Assembly (NCBI GenBank): GCA_964630925.1
Contig: CAZVZK010000028.1
Location: forward strand, 16,003 to 80,002
Reading direction: 5' to 3'
Length of the DNA stretch: 64,000 nt
Source: RGDT01 sp964630925
GTDB taxonomy: Bacteria > Planctomycetota > Planctomycetia > Gemmatales > Gemmataceae
Part shown: positions 34,501 to 43,523 of the stretch, piece by piece
How the letters are laid out: each line of letters starts with the position of its first letter
Position numbering within the stretch: the stretch's first letter is position 1
The notes under the pieces: model-generated
Seen by the model: only the letters and a program-made list of their open reading frames with translations
What the model was told of the DNA's origin: nothing
Databases searched by the model: none
Position numbers and translations under genes: made by a program

Positions 34501-36405
34501 ATGGACGCTCACACACTAGAGCTGCTCGATTTCACCAGGGTCCGCGAGCTGGTGGCCAATCACGCCGCCTCCTCGCTCGGCAAGGAGCTGGCCCGCGCCC
34601 TCGAGCCCCTGCGCGACCCCGAGCGCATCCGCGCCGAGATCGCCCTCGTCACCGAGATGGCCGACGCCCTCGCCGAGGGCCTCGCGCCCCCCTTCGCCGG
34701 CCTGCACGACATCCGCCTCACCGTCAAACGCGCCGCCATCGGCGTCCAGCTCACCGCCGACCAGCTCCTCGAGGTCGCCGACACCCTCAACTGCACCGGC
34801 CACGTCTACCGCTACCGCATGCGTCTCTCGTCGCGCCAGCCCCGGCTCACCGAGATGCTCTCCTCCATCGAGGACATGGGCGCCGTCGCACGCACCATCT
34901 CCGGCTGCATCGACGGCCGCGGCCACGTCCTCGACATGGCCAGCCGCGAGCTGGCCCTCGTCCGCCAGAAGCTCACCGCCGTCGATGACAGGGTCCAGCA
35001 GGTCATCCAACGCCTCCTCCGCGACCCACGCATCCGCGACATCCTCCGCTACCCCAACGCCACCGTCTCCGGCGACCACTACGTCCTGCCGGTGGCCGTC
35101 AATCACCGGACCAAGATCCAGGGCGTCGTCCACCGCACCTCGTCGACCGGCGAGACGGTCTTCATCGAGCCCGCCGGCGTGGCCGCACTGAGCGCCGAGC
35201 GCGTGGTGCTCAAAGGCGAGGAGGACCGCGAGATACGCCGCATCCTCCGCCGCCTTTCCGGTGAGGTGGGCCGCGTGGCCAAACCCCTGGCCCACGCCGT
35301 CGAAGTCCTCGCCAAGCTCGACCTGATCACGTCCAAGGCCCGCTACTCCCGCGACTTCCGCCACTTCCCCCCCGACATCAACACCGAAGGCAAGGTCTGG
35401 CTGCGGCAGGCCCGCCACCCCATCCTCGAACACCTCTTCCGCGAGAAATCCAACGAGACGGGCGAGAAGCACGAGGTCGTCCCCATCGACGTGCGCCTCG
35501 GCCTCGGCTTCAACATGCTCATCATCACCGGCCCGAACACCGGCGGGAAGACGGTGTGCCTCAAGACGGCCGGCCTGCTGTCGGTGATGGCGATGTCCGG
35601 CATGCACGTCCCCGCCGGCGAGGGCTCCAACGTCCCGGTGTGGCGCGACATCCTGGCGGACATCGGCGACGAGCAATCCATCGAGCAATCCCTCAGCACC
35701 TTCTCCTCCCACATCACACGCATCGGCCACATCCTGAGAAACGCCGACGAGGGCTGTCTCGTCCTCCTCGACGAGATGGGCGCCGGCACGGACCCCACCG
35801 AGGGCGCCGCCCTGGGCCGGGCCATCCTCGACGAGCTGGACACGTTACGCTGCCGGGCGATGGTGACGACGCACCTGGGCGACCTGAAGACCTACGCCTT
35901 CAACAACGAGCGGGCCGAGAACGGGGCCGTTCAGTTTTCGCTCGAGACGCTCCGCCCCACCTACGTCCTGGAGATCGGCCAGTTCGGCATGAGCAACGCC
36001 CTGCGGATCGCCAAACGCCTCAAGCTGCCGAAGGGCCTGCTGAACCGGGCGGCGAAATACCTGCGGCGCAAGCAGAAGCGGGCCCCGGAGATGGCCCAGC
36101 TCCAGAAGATGCGTGAGGAGGCCGAGCGCGCCAGGGCCGACGCGATGGCGCGGCAGCACGAGGCGGAGAAGGAGGCCGAGGAGCTGCGGCGTCAGCAGGA
36201 CGCCTTGCAGAAGAAGGCCGCGGCGGAGGCCGCCCTGCGCGAGATGCGGCAGCGCCTGGTGCCGGGCGACGTGGTGGACGTGCCGAAGTTCGGCAAGCCG
36301 GGCAAGGTGGTGCGGGCCGACTTCCGCAAGAACATCGTGGTCGTGAGCGTGGGCATCGGCCAGTGGGAGGTCGGCCTCGACGAGGTCTTCCCGCCGGAGA
36401 AGTGA
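34501..36405 (+). CDS. mutS2: MutS2-type ATPase lacking the Smr domain
   Basis: A 634-aa protein of the MutS2 family. It contains the lever/core domains, Walker A GPNTGGKT near 344-351, Walker B VLLDEMGAGTDPTEGAALGR near 420, and a coiled coil (~515-585). It ends with a KOW-like segment (LVPGDVVDVPKFGKPGKVVR) shortly after which the protein stops. Full-length MutS2 is ~780 aa with a C-terminal Smr endonuclease; here the Smr domain is absent. MutS2 acts in recombination control and, in other bacteria, in splitting collided ribosomes. The missing nuclease suggests an ATPase-only role (inference). Confidence 0.9.
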   Translation: MDAHTLELLDFTRVRELVANHAASSLGKELARALEPLRDPERIRAEIALVTEMADALAEGLAPPFAGLHDIRLTVKRAAIGVQLTADQLLEVADTLNCTGHVYRYRMRLSSRQPRLTEMLSSIEDMGAVARTISGCIDGRGHVLDMASRELALVRQKLTAVDDRVQQVIQRLLRDPRIRDILRYPNATVSGDHYVLPVAVNHRTKIQGVVHRTSSTGETVFIEPAGVAALSAERVVLKGEEDREIRRILRRLSGEVGRVAKPLAHAVEVLAKLDLITSKARYSRDFRHFPPDINTEGKVWLRQARHPILEHLFREKSNETGEKHEVVPIDVRLGLGFNMLIITGPNTGGKTVCLKTAGLLSVMAMSGMHVPAGEGSNVPVWRDILADIGDEQSIEQSLSTFSSHITRIGHILRNADEGCLVLLDEMGAGTDPTEGAALGRAILDELDTLRCRAMVTTHLGDLKTYAFNNERAENGAVQFSLETLRPTYVLEIGQFGMSNALRIAKRLKLPKGLLNRAAKYLRRKQKRAPEMAQLQKMREEAERARADAMARQHEAEKEAEELRRQQDALQKKAAAEAALREMRQRLVPGDVVDVPKFGKPGKVVRADFRKNIVVVSVGIGQWEVGLDEVFPPEK

Positions 36406-36410
36406 AGCGC

Positions 36411-37892
36411 ATGAGCGACCCGGCCGAGCTACGTGACGTACTGAAGGGGGGCGAGCTGGGGCGTGTCTCGGCCCTCGTCGCGGCCGGCGCGGACATCCGC
36501 TATCGGACCGAGAACGGATACGACGCACTCATCGATGCCGTACACGGCCCCGAGGAGACGCTCCTGGCCATGCTGCGGCTCCTCATCGGCCAGGGCGTCG
36601 AGCTGTCCGGGGTCAGCAACTACGGCGAGTCCGGCCTGAGCGTGTTGTCGCGTCTAGGGCGGTTCGACGGCGTGCGGCTGCTGCTGGAGGCGGGCGCGGA
36701 TCGTCGTCATCTCGGGTGGACGGCCCTGCACGCGGCGGCCGCCCTCGGTTCCCTCGACGACGTGCGCGCGTCCCTCGGCGCGGACCTGGAAGCGCTGGAT
36801 TCCTGGGAGCGGACGCCGTTCCTCCTCGCGGTGCTGGCCGGCGACATCCCGAAGGCCGCGCTCCTGCTGGAAAGCGGGGCGAAGGCGGATGCCCGCGGGC
36901 GATGCGGCTGCCCGCCGCTCAGCTACGCGGTGCAGGGAGGCCACCCCGCGATGGCTCGCTGGCTGCTGGAGCGAGGCGCCGACCTCCGCCAGGGCGACGA
37001 CCTCGGCGAATTGCCGTTCGGCCTGGCCGTCTCGAACGACGAGGTGGAATGCGTCGAGGTCCTGCTGGGGGCGGGGGCGGCGGTAGAGGATCATATCGGG
37101 AGCGCCCGTTCCCGCGCCATGATCCAGCGCCTCCTCGCCGCCGGGGCGGACCCTGCCGCCATGGGCCGGCACGGCCTGAACCTCCTCCTGGGGCTGACCA
37201 CGTCCGCCGAACCGCTGGCGGGGGTGACACCCGAGCAGTTCCGGGCCGGCCGGGGCCGCACCTTCGGGGCGAGTAACCCGACGCGGATGAACGTACCCTT
37301 CTGGGAAGCGATGGCCCGCTCCGGGCTGAATGCCTACACGGCGCGGAGCCGATTCGAGGCATCGCCGTTCGACGAGGTGGCCGGCCCGGTGTGGTGCGCG
37401 GATCGCTTCGGCCAGTCGCTCACGTTGCTGCCCGACGGCGGGGCGGTCCTCATCGGGGGCGAGCATGAGGACTTCTACGACCCCGATTTCTGCATCTACA
37501 ACGACGTGTTCGTCTTCGCCCCCGACGGCTCCGTAACGATCCTCGGCTACCCGGAGGACGTGTTCCCGCCGACGGACTTCCACTCGGCCACGCGGGTGGG
37601 CGGCTCCGTGTGGATCATCGGCTCGCTCGGTTATCAGGGGACGCGCCGCTTCGGCGAGACGCCGGTCCACCGGCTGGATCTCGACACGTTCCGCATGGTG
37701 CGCGTACAAACCAGCGGCGCGGCGCCGGGGTGGATCTACGAGCACAAGGCGGCGGCGATGCCGGGCGGCATCCGCGTCTGGGGTGGTAAGGTGGCTGAGC
37801 CGGGCAAGGACGGCGGAGGCGAACATCACCGCGACAACGGCGAGGCGTTCGTCCTGGACCTGGGCCGGCTGGTCTGGCGGGCCGATGCGTAG
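36411..37892 (+). CDS. Ankyrin-repeat protein with Kelch-like C-terminal domain
   Basis: A 493-aa protein. Residues ~1-265 form ankyrin repeats (LLLEAGADRRHLGWTALHAA; LLESGAKADARGRCGCPPLS; WLLERGADLRQGDDLGELPF). Residues ~300-493 resemble Kelch/beta-propeller blades (SLTLLPDGGAVLIGGEHEDF; VFVFAPDGSVTILGYP; RLDLDTFRMVRVQTSG). No signal peptide is visible; it is probably cytoplasmic and protein-binding. It begins 5 nt after the MutS2 stop, likely in the same transcript. The 3' end overlaps the convergent Uma2 gene by 67 bp. Confidence 0.75.
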   Translation: MSDPAELRDVLKGGELGRVSALVAAGADIRYRTENGYDALIDAVHGPEETLLAMLRLLIGQGVELSGVSNYGESGLSVLSRLGRFDGVRLLLEAGADRRHLGWTALHAAAALGSLDDVRASLGADLEALDSWERTPFLLAVLAGDIPKAALLLESGAKADARGRCGCPPLSYAVQGGHPAMARWLLERGADLRQGDDLGELPFGLAVSNDEVECVEVLLGAGAAVEDHIGSARSRAMIQRLLAAGADPAAMGRHGLNLLLGLTTSAEPLAGVTPEQFRAGRGRTFGASNPTRMNVPFWEAMARSGLNAYTARSRFEASPFDEVAGPVWCADRFGQSLTLLPDGGAVLIGGEHEDFYDPDFCIYNDVFVFAPDGSVTILGYPEDVFPPTDFHSATRVGGSVWIIGSLGYQGTRRFGETPVHRLDLDTFRMVRVQTSGAAPGWIYEHKAAAMPGGIRVWGGKVAEPGKDGGGEHHRDNGEAFVLDLGRLVWRADA

Positions 37893-38521
37893 GGCCCCGT
37901 GGGCGGAGCGATCCTCTCCTCGGGCGGGTCGAGGACGAGGGAGAAGCCCGGCAGGGCCGCCGACGTGACCGTGCCGCCCGCCGGGACGTGGATGGCAGGC
38001 GCCCAGCGGCGGCCTCGGCGGCGCAGGATCGTCAGCGACGGCTCGTCCGGCGACTCACGCGGGTCGAGCATCCAGTATTCCTCGATGCTCGGCACACGCA
38101 GATAAAGCCGCCGGTTGCGGACGAGGTCCTTCTCGGCCGTGTCGGCGGACAGCACCTCGACCACGATGAGCGGTGACGCATCCCGCCAGTCGCGGCGGAC
38201 GAAGGGCCCGCCGGGGTAGACACGGTAGCACGCGATGTCCGGCTCGGGGGCGGTGACGCGCCCCTCGCCCCCCGGCACGAACACGCGCGCGGGGGCCATG
38301 ACCCGTTGGAGGATGGTCGGCCGCATCCGGGCGTAGTCCCGGAGGCACTCGACGATCCAGTAGATCAGATCCTCGTGCGGCCTCCCGGCGAGAGGTGACA
38401 CGGCCAGCCTCCCGTCGATGATCTCGTAGCGGTGCCCCTCCTCACCGCTGGCCGACAGGAAGTCGTCCAGCTCGATGGGGGTGCCGTCGAGGGCCGGGGT
38501 CAGGTGGATCTGCGTCTTCAT
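37826..38521 (-). CDS. Uma2 family (DUF820) putative endonuclease
   Basis: A 231-aa protein of the PD-(D/E)XK-like Uma2 family: RYEIIDGRLAVSPLAGRPHE; EPDIACYRV; PLIVVEVLSADTAEKDLVRN. These are abundant in cyanobacteria and planctomycetes and are predicted nucleases of unknown target. Two starts are possible; 38521 is preferred because a TAGAAT -10 hexamer (38534-38529) overlaps the upstream ATG at 38530 and leaves 7 nt to the ATG at 38521. The C-terminal ~20 residues overlap the ankyrin gene. Confidence 0.8.
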   Translation of the reverse strand: MKTQIHLTPALDGTPIELDDFLSASGEEGHRYEIIDGRLAVSPLAGRPHEDLIYWIVECLRDYARMRPTILQRVMAPARVFVPGGEGRVTAPEPDIACYRVYPGGPFVRRDWRDASPLIVVEVLSADTAEKDLVRNRRLYLRVPSIEEYWMLDPRESPDEPSLTILRRRGRRWAPAIHVPAGGTVTSAALPGFSLVLDPPEERIAPPTGPYASARQTSRPRSRTNASPLSR

Positions 38522-38528
38522 GCCTGCC

Positions 38529-38534
38529 ATTCTA
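38529..38534 (-). promoter_or_regulatory. -10 hexamer TAGAAT upstream of the Uma2 gene
   Basis: TAGAAT on the minus strand, 7 nt before the ATG at 38521. It overlaps an earlier in-frame ATG, which argues for the shorter, leaderless start. Confidence 0.35.
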
Positions 38535-38593
38535 CCCCTTGGCGCATCGGCGGTGCAACGGCTGTTGTCAGCGGCGGGGCGTCGGGAGCGGCT

Positions 38594-39250
38594 TCACCCA
38601 CCGGCCTCATCTGGGGGATCGAGGGGGATCTTCGGCGCGGCCAACAACTGGTTGTCATCGGCGATGATCGGGTAGCCGGGGTTACGGGCCTTGATGAACT
38701 TCTTGAGCTTGGCCTCATTGGCGGGGGTCAGATGGCCCTCCACCTCACGCCACAGGCCGGCCTCCAATGACTCGACCACGATGCCGAGCCAACGCTCCAG
38801 GCTCGGATACTCGATGACCCGGTTGTCGCCTTCGTGGCTGAAGGGGATCAATTGCCCCGGCGTCCCGCCGAACGATCCACCCACATCGACGCACAGGTCA
38901 TCACCTCCGCCGCTGTCAAGGAACGGGAGCCAAGTCGGGCGGAACCATGTATCATCGTTTAAATCTCCGTCCTCGATGATCTCCTGACGGATCTCGCTGA
39001 GCAACACCCATTCGCTCCGGACCGCCGCGAGATTCAACCATGTGTTGCCATCCAGGAACGTCCTTGAGTCGTCCGATGATTGGCCGTTCCGCCAGGAGTA
39101 GAGCTGCCGGAATTGCTCCGGCAACCTCACGGCTACCGCCTTCGCGAAGGCGTTCAGCTCCGAAGGCCGCAGCCCTGGGAGGAGGGTGGCGTAGAAGTCC
39201 GGGCGATGGCGTCTGAGCCACGCATCCAGTCGCCTGATCAGTTCGTCCAT
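38594..39250 (-). CDS. SMI1/KNR4 family protein
   Basis: A 218-aa protein. It has the canonical SMI1/KNR4 layout: helical start (LRPSELNAFAKAVAVRLPEQ), FRQLYSWRNGQSSD, WLPFLDSGGGDDLCVDVGG and VIEYPSLERWLGIVVESLEA. Family members are yeast cell-wall regulators and, in bacteria, immunity proteins or general protein-binding modules. No cognate toxin is visible. GGGGGC precedes the ATG at 39250. It lies 18 nt before the glycoside hydrolase stop on the same strand. Confidence 0.85.
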   Translation of the reverse strand: MDELIRRLDAWLRRHRPDFYATLLPGLRPSELNAFAKAVAVRLPEQFRQLYSWRNGQSSDDSRTFLDGNTWLNLAAVRSEWVLLSEIRQEIIEDGDLNDDTWFRPTWLPFLDSGGGDDLCVDVGGSFGGTPGQLIPFSHEGDNRVIEYPSLERWLGIVVESLEAGLWREVEGHLTPANEAKLKKFIKARNPGYPIIADDNQLLAAPKIPLDPPDEAGG

Positions 39251-39268
39251 CCACGCCCCCCTCGCGGG

Positions 39269-41452
39269 TCACTCCCGCAACACCACATACAGCGCCTCCG
39301 GCGGGAACGTCAGCGTCAGCCACCCGTTGCGCATGAGGTTCACCGTCGCCTCGCCTGCCGCCCTGCCGTCCGGGCCGACCACGGTGCCGCGCCTCAACGT
39401 CATGTTCTTCAGTGTCACCTTGCAGTCCGCCTTCTCGATCCGCCACGGCGCCTTGCCGTGCGACTCCAGCTTGAACCCGTCGAACGTCCCCTCCTTGAGC
39501 TTCACCTTCGCCGGCACCTCCTTCCACCCGCTCGGACGGCACTCGCCCCCGAACTGCACCAGCACCCGCCCCGACTCCGCCAGCGGCTTGCCGTCCAGTG
39601 ACACAGCCAGGATGGCCGCATGCCCGTTGCCGCACTTCACCGTCAGCGCCGAGAGGTCGTACTCCTTCTTGGCCTCGAAGAACGCCGCCACGCCCTGCGC
39701 CCGCGGCGCGTCCAGCGTGCAGACGCCACGCCCGTGATCCATCGTCAATTCGCCCGTCACGCTCTTGATGATGTCGCCGTCGATGTACTTCTTGGGGTCC
39801 AGCGCCTTCGACTTCGACGGGTCGCCGCCGTACTTCACGTGCACCGGCCCCGCCAGGAACGCCTGCCAGCCCAGCGGCTGCTTGACGGACGAGCCGGGGG
39901 GCAGATTCCCCTTGTCACGGTTGGGGTCGAAGCCCGTGGACTCCGCCGCCAGCGGCGTCCGCCTCTGCCACAGGTCCTCCAGCGCCCGCTCCTCCGTCAG
40001 CACGGGCTCGCCCTTCTTGACGTAACCCTTGCGGTACATCCACGCCGCAGCCGGGAACTGGCCGAGCGTGTCCGGCGTCATGATCGGCCATTTCGCCTGC
40101 GACGCCATGTAGCCGTTGGCCGACTTTGGCGGCGCCCAGCCCTCCTCGCCCACGGCGAACCAGTAGAACCCCGCCACGCCCGTAAGGGACTGATACACGG
40201 CGATCAGGAACGGCCCCTCGTTGCCGTAGCCGTTCGGCATCACCCAGCCGGACTCGGTCACGAGCATCGGCTTGCCCAGCACCTGCTTGGCGTTGATCGG
40301 CAGCAGGCCCGGCTTCTTGAGCGCCGAGACGCGCGTGAACTCGTCGCCGCCCGCGACGGCCCACCCGGCGTTCTTGCCCGTGTGGATGCCGCCGAAGTAT
40401 CGATTCGTCGCCAGGACGTCCGTGGCCGTGTACGAGTAGCGTTCGGCGTCCTCCAGCCGCACCGGGTCGGCCGACTTCCAGTTGCCGGCGTTGATGAGGT
40501 GCTTGCACCCGAGGTCGTCCCGCAGGTAGTCGGCCATCGACTTGTTGAAGACGTACATGGTCTCGGTGAGGAACGCGAGCTGGTCGGCGCGCCGCGCCCC
40601 GCCGCCGACCTGCGTCAGCTCCCACAGGTGCGCGAGGCCGAGGACGCCGGCCTTCTCGTCGTCGCCCTCGGCCTTCGCCTTCCAGGCGGCGAGGGCCTTC
40701 TGCACCGAGCCGTACTTCTTCGCCGCCCATTCGCCGAACAGCTTGCCGAGCTGACGCTTCGACGCCGGCTTGAGCGAGGAGACGGTCCAGAACAGCAGGC
40801 TGTCTTCGTTCTGGAGCTGGAGGATCGCCACGGCAGGATCTTTCGCCAGCGGGACGCCGGTATGCGGATTCCTCTCGGCCAGGAGCTGCTTCCACCACGC
40901 CTTGTACGCGGCCTGGAGGGTGCCGTCGATGAACAGGACGCCGAACGGAGGCGTGTCCGTCGGCCCGCCGACGCCCCAGTCCTTGTTCAGCCGCATGTCG
41001 AGGACGAAGTACGGCGAGATGGTGGTGTAGATGCCCTCCTTCTTGTACGCGGCGACGGCCCGCCAGATCCACTCGCGCTCGTCGGCGTTGATGTCGCCCA
41101 GCCTCTGCTTCGCCGACGGGTTGACGTGGGCGTGGAGGCGCACCATGTTGACGCCACGCTGGGCGAGGAACCGCGCGTGACGGGCGAGGTCGGGCTTGCC
41201 CTTGGGCCAGAGTGGCCGGTCGGACCACTTCGCCTCGCGTCCGACGAAGCTGTTGACGCACCAGAAGCGCACGGGCGTGCCGTCCCCGAGGGCGAAGCCG
41301 GTGCCGCCGTCGCTCTTGACGAAGCCCGTCGCGCCGGCGGCCTTCTCGTTGAGCGGCCGGAGGTCGAGGAGCAATTCGGCCTTCGGGTCGTCCTTGCCGG
41401 GGGCGAACTCCCAGGCGTCGGCGGCGAACGCGAGGAGGATGAGCGGCAGCAT
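39269..41452 (-). CDS. Secreted clan GH-A-like glycoside hydrolase
   Basis: A 727-aa protein with a short signal peptide (MLPLILLAFAADA). The catalytic (beta/alpha)8 part (~60-500) contains FLAQRGVNMVRLHAHVNPSA, LQLQNEDSLLFW (putative acid/base Glu near 209) and LVTESGWVMPN (putative nucleophile Glu near 397). Residues ~570-727 form a beta-rich accessory domain. It would hydrolyse a plant or algal polysaccharide outside the cell; the exact GH family is not clear from motifs. The start region contains divergent -10 boxes at 41483-41492. Confidence 0.78.
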   Translation of the reverse strand: MLPLILLAFAADAWEFAPGKDDPKAELLLDLRPLNEKAAGATGFVKSDGGTGFALGDGTPVRFWCVNSFVGREAKWSDRPLWPKGKPDLARHARFLAQRGVNMVRLHAHVNPSAKQRLGDINADEREWIWRAVAAYKKEGIYTTISPYFVLDMRLNKDWGVGGPTDTPPFGVLFIDGTLQAAYKAWWKQLLAERNPHTGVPLAKDPAVAILQLQNEDSLLFWTVSSLKPASKRQLGKLFGEWAAKKYGSVQKALAAWKAKAEGDDEKAGVLGLAHLWELTQVGGGARRADQLAFLTETMYVFNKSMADYLRDDLGCKHLINAGNWKSADPVRLEDAERYSYTATDVLATNRYFGGIHTGKNAGWAVAGGDEFTRVSALKKPGLLPINAKQVLGKPMLVTESGWVMPNGYGNEGPFLIAVYQSLTGVAGFYWFAVGEEGWAPPKSANGYMASQAKWPIMTPDTLGQFPAAAWMYRKGYVKKGEPVLTEERALEDLWQRRTPLAAESTGFDPNRDKGNLPPGSSVKQPLGWQAFLAGPVHVKYGGDPSKSKALDPKKYIDGDIIKSVTGELTMDHGRGVCTLDAPRAQGVAAFFEAKKEYDLSALTVKCGNGHAAILAVSLDGKPLAESGRVLVQFGGECRPSGWKEVPAKVKLKEGTFDGFKLESHGKAPWRIEKADCKVTLKNMTLRRGTVVGPDGRAAGEATVNLMRNGWLTLTFPPEALYVVLRE

Positions 41453-41482
41453 GGCGTCGGCCTCGATGGGCGGGCGATGTTC

Positions 41483-41492
41483 ATGATACAAT
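41483..41492. promoter_or_regulatory. Overlapping divergent -10 boxes
   Basis: ATGATACAAT contains TACAAT on the plus strand (41487-41492) for the DUF4058 gene and TATCAT on the minus strand (41488-41483) for the glycoside hydrolase gene. The two predicted promoters would share DNA and probably exclude each other. Confidence 0.4.
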
Positions 41493-41517
41493 GGCGGGAT
41501 GACCGGAGGGCCGCCGC

Positions 41518-42237
41518 ATGCCGCTGCGTGACCATTTCCACCCGCCGTTGAGCCTCCGCCATCAGTGGACGTCGCTACACGGCCCGTGGGCCGCGAGCAT
41601 CTCGGCGGAGCTGAACCGCCGGCTGCCACGCGGCTACATCGCACAGACGAACGTCCACATCGGTATCGAGACCGACGTGGCCGCGCTGCGCGAGCAGGGC
41701 ACCCCGGACGCGTCGGGGTGCTGGTCGGCTGGTGACCCCTCCGCGGTCCTCACCGCCGCCGCCGCCACCGATACCGTCGAGATTCAGATCGTTTCCCTCC
41801 ATGAAGGGCCCGTCCTGGTCGGCGCGATCGAGCTGGTCAGCCCGGCCAACAAAGACAGGCCGTCCGAGAGGGTGGCGTTCGTGGACAAGTGCGCCGGGCT
41901 CATCCGCCGGCGGGTCGGTGTCCTCGTCGTCGATGTCGTGACGGAGCGACGCGCGAGCCTGCACCAGGCCCTGGCGGCTCGCCTCGACCCCGCCGTCGGC
42001 CCGCTGCTCGACACCCACCTTTACGCGGCCTCCTACGCCCCCGGCGCGGCGAACGGGCTGGCCCGTATCCGCCTGTGGGAGCGGCCTCTGGCGCTCGGTG
42101 AGCCGCTGCCCACGATGCCGCTGTGGCTCCGCGACCTCTGTGTCCCGGTCGATCTGGAGGCGTCCTACGAGCGCACCCGCCGCGAGCAGCGTATCCTGAT
42201 GCCCGGCGAGGGCGGAGCGGACGACGCCGAATCATGA
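41518..42237 (+). CDS. DUF4058 family protein
   Basis: A 239-aa protein with the DUF4058 outline: N-terminal PLSLRHQWTSLHGPWAASIS, RLPRGYIAQTNVHIGIETDV, IELVSPANKDRPSERVAFV, RVGVLVVDVVTERRASLHQA and a C-terminal PLPTMPLWLRDLCVPVDLEA. Function is unknown; the ELVSP...K element recalls PD-(D/E)XK-like folds (inference). CCGGAGGG precedes the ATG at 41518 and a TACAAT box is 25 nt upstream. The stop overlaps the next start (ATGA). Confidence 0.82.
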   Translation: MPLRDHFHPPLSLRHQWTSLHGPWAASISAELNRRLPRGYIAQTNVHIGIETDVAALREQGTPDASGCWSAGDPSAVLTAAAATDTVEIQIVSLHEGPVLVGAIELVSPANKDRPSERVAFVDKCAGLIRRRVGVLVVDVVTERRASLHQALAARLDPAVGPLLDTHLYAASYAPGAANGLARIRLWERPLALGEPLPTMPLWLRDLCVPVDLEASYERTRREQRILMPGEGGADDAES

Positions 42238-43172
42238 ATACCCTCCCACCCCTCCCCGTCCCGCCCGAGCAGGCCGGCCAGACCCTCGCCGCCGTCCTCC
42301 GCTCGCGCCTGCCGGGCCAGTCCTGGTCGCAGGTCCGCGCCCTCGTCGCCTCCCGCCGCGTCAAGGTCCGCGACGAGCTGTGCCTCGATGACGCCCGCCG
42401 CCTCAAGGAGGGCGACACCGTCGAGCTGCTCGCCGCCCCCCAGCCGAAGCCACGCGGCGCGTCGTCGCTCGTCATCCGCCATGTGGACCACCACCTCGTC
42501 GTCGTCGAGAAGCCCGCCGGCATCAGCACCGTCCGCCACCCCGCCGAGCGCGAGTGGGCCGACGGACGCAAGGCCCTCGCCCCCACCCTCGAAGACCTCG
42601 TCCCCGAAGCCATCGGGGGACGCGGCCCACGCCTCCGCATCGTCCACCGCCTCGACAAGGAGACCAGCGGCCTCCTCGTCTTCGCCCGCAGTCACGAGGC
42701 CGAGCGCGGCCTGGGCATGCAATTCCGCCGCCACACCGTCACGCGCCGCTACCTCGCCCTCGTCCCCGGCCGAGTCAGGCCCGGCACCATCCGCTCCACC
42801 CTCGTCCGCGACCGCGGCGACGGCCGGCGCGGCAGCGGCGAAGGGCCCGACGCCAAGGAGGCCGTCACGCACGTCGCCGTCGCGGAGGCGCTGAGCGGCT
42901 ACACCCTCGTCTCGTGCCGGCTGGAGACGGGGCGGACGCACCAGATCCGCATCCACCTCGCCGAGCGTGGCACGCCGGTCTGCGGCGACAAGGTCTACAG
43001 CCACAAGCCCGACGGCGGGGCCTACCCGGATGAATCCGGCGCGCCGCGCCTGATGCTGCACGCGACGGAATTGGGGTTCTCGCACCCGGAGACGGACGAG
43101 GCGATGCACTGGGAGATGCCGCCGCCGCCGGATATGCAACGGCTGATCGAGCGGCTGCGGGGGAGGGCGTGA
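42234..43172 (+). CDS. RluA family pseudouridine synthase
   Basis: A 312-aa RNA-modifying enzyme. An N-terminal S4-like RNA-binding domain (VRALVASRRVKVRDELCLDD) is followed by the catalytic RluA domain with HRLDKETSGLLVFARS near 138 (catalytic Asp in HRLD), and RLETGRTHQIRIHLAERGTP. RluA enzymes isomerise uridine in rRNA or tRNA; which position is modified cannot be read from sequence alone. It is coupled to DUF4058 by ATGA and overlaps the 91-aa gene by one base. Confidence 0.88.
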   Translation: MNTLPPLPVPPEQAGQTLAAVLRSRLPGQSWSQVRALVASRRVKVRDELCLDDARRLKEGDTVELLAAPQPKPRGASSLVIRHVDHHLVVVEKPAGISTVRHPAEREWADGRKALAPTLEDLVPEAIGGRGPRLRIVHRLDKETSGLLVFARSHEAERGLGMQFRRHTVTRRYLALVPGRVRPGTIRSTLVRDRGDGRRGSGEGPDAKEAVTHVAVAEALSGYTLVSCRLETGRTHQIRIHLAERGTPVCGDKVYSHKPDGGAYPDESGAPRLMLHATELGFSHPETDEAMHWEMPPPPDMQRLIERLRGRA

Positions 43173-43447
43173 TGTCGATCGAGATCAAGTGGGACGTGCG
43201 CGACGAGGAGACCGGCGGGCGTCAGTACTTCCACGCCGAGAAGTTCGCCAAGCAGTGGCACTTCAAGCGGCGCCCGCACCGTCGCGGCATCTGGGACCGC
43301 GTGGAGCCGACACGCGAGATGTTGGAGGAGGTGCTGGAGGCCCTGCGCCGCCGCCTGCCGCGCCGGGGCGAGGGCGTCGAGGACGCCGACATCGCGCAGA
43401 TCGAGAAGATGATCGCCGAGCTGCCGCCGGAGGAGCCGGCAGGATGA
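43172..43447 (+). CDS. Conserved hypothetical protein
   Basis: A 91-aa basic protein: IEIKWDVRDEETGGRQYFHA, FKRRPHRRGIWDRVEPTREM, then a helix and an acidic tail (AQIEKMIAELPPEEPAG). No family is recognised. The ATG overlaps the last base of the RluA stop (TGATG), and GGGAGGG lies upstream. Its coupling to a pseudouridine synthase and its Arg/Lys-rich middle suggest an RNA-associated role (inference). Confidence 0.65.
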   Translation: MSIEIKWDVRDEETGGRQYFHAEKFAKQWHFKRRPHRRGIWDRVEPTREMLEEVLEALRRRLPRRGEGVEDADIAQIEKMIAELPPEEPAG

Positions 43448-43523
43448 CACCCGCCAACGCACGCCCCCCCCTGAGCGAGTGTCCCGGGCCGTGACCACCC
43501 GACAATCGAAGCAAGGCGGAAGA

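Noticed and set aside
33793..39250. A polymorphic toxin/immunity locus based on two SMI1/KNR4 genes
   Set aside because: No toxin, Rhs or secretion-linked gene is adjacent; the two family members are 4.4 kb apart with unrelated genes between them.
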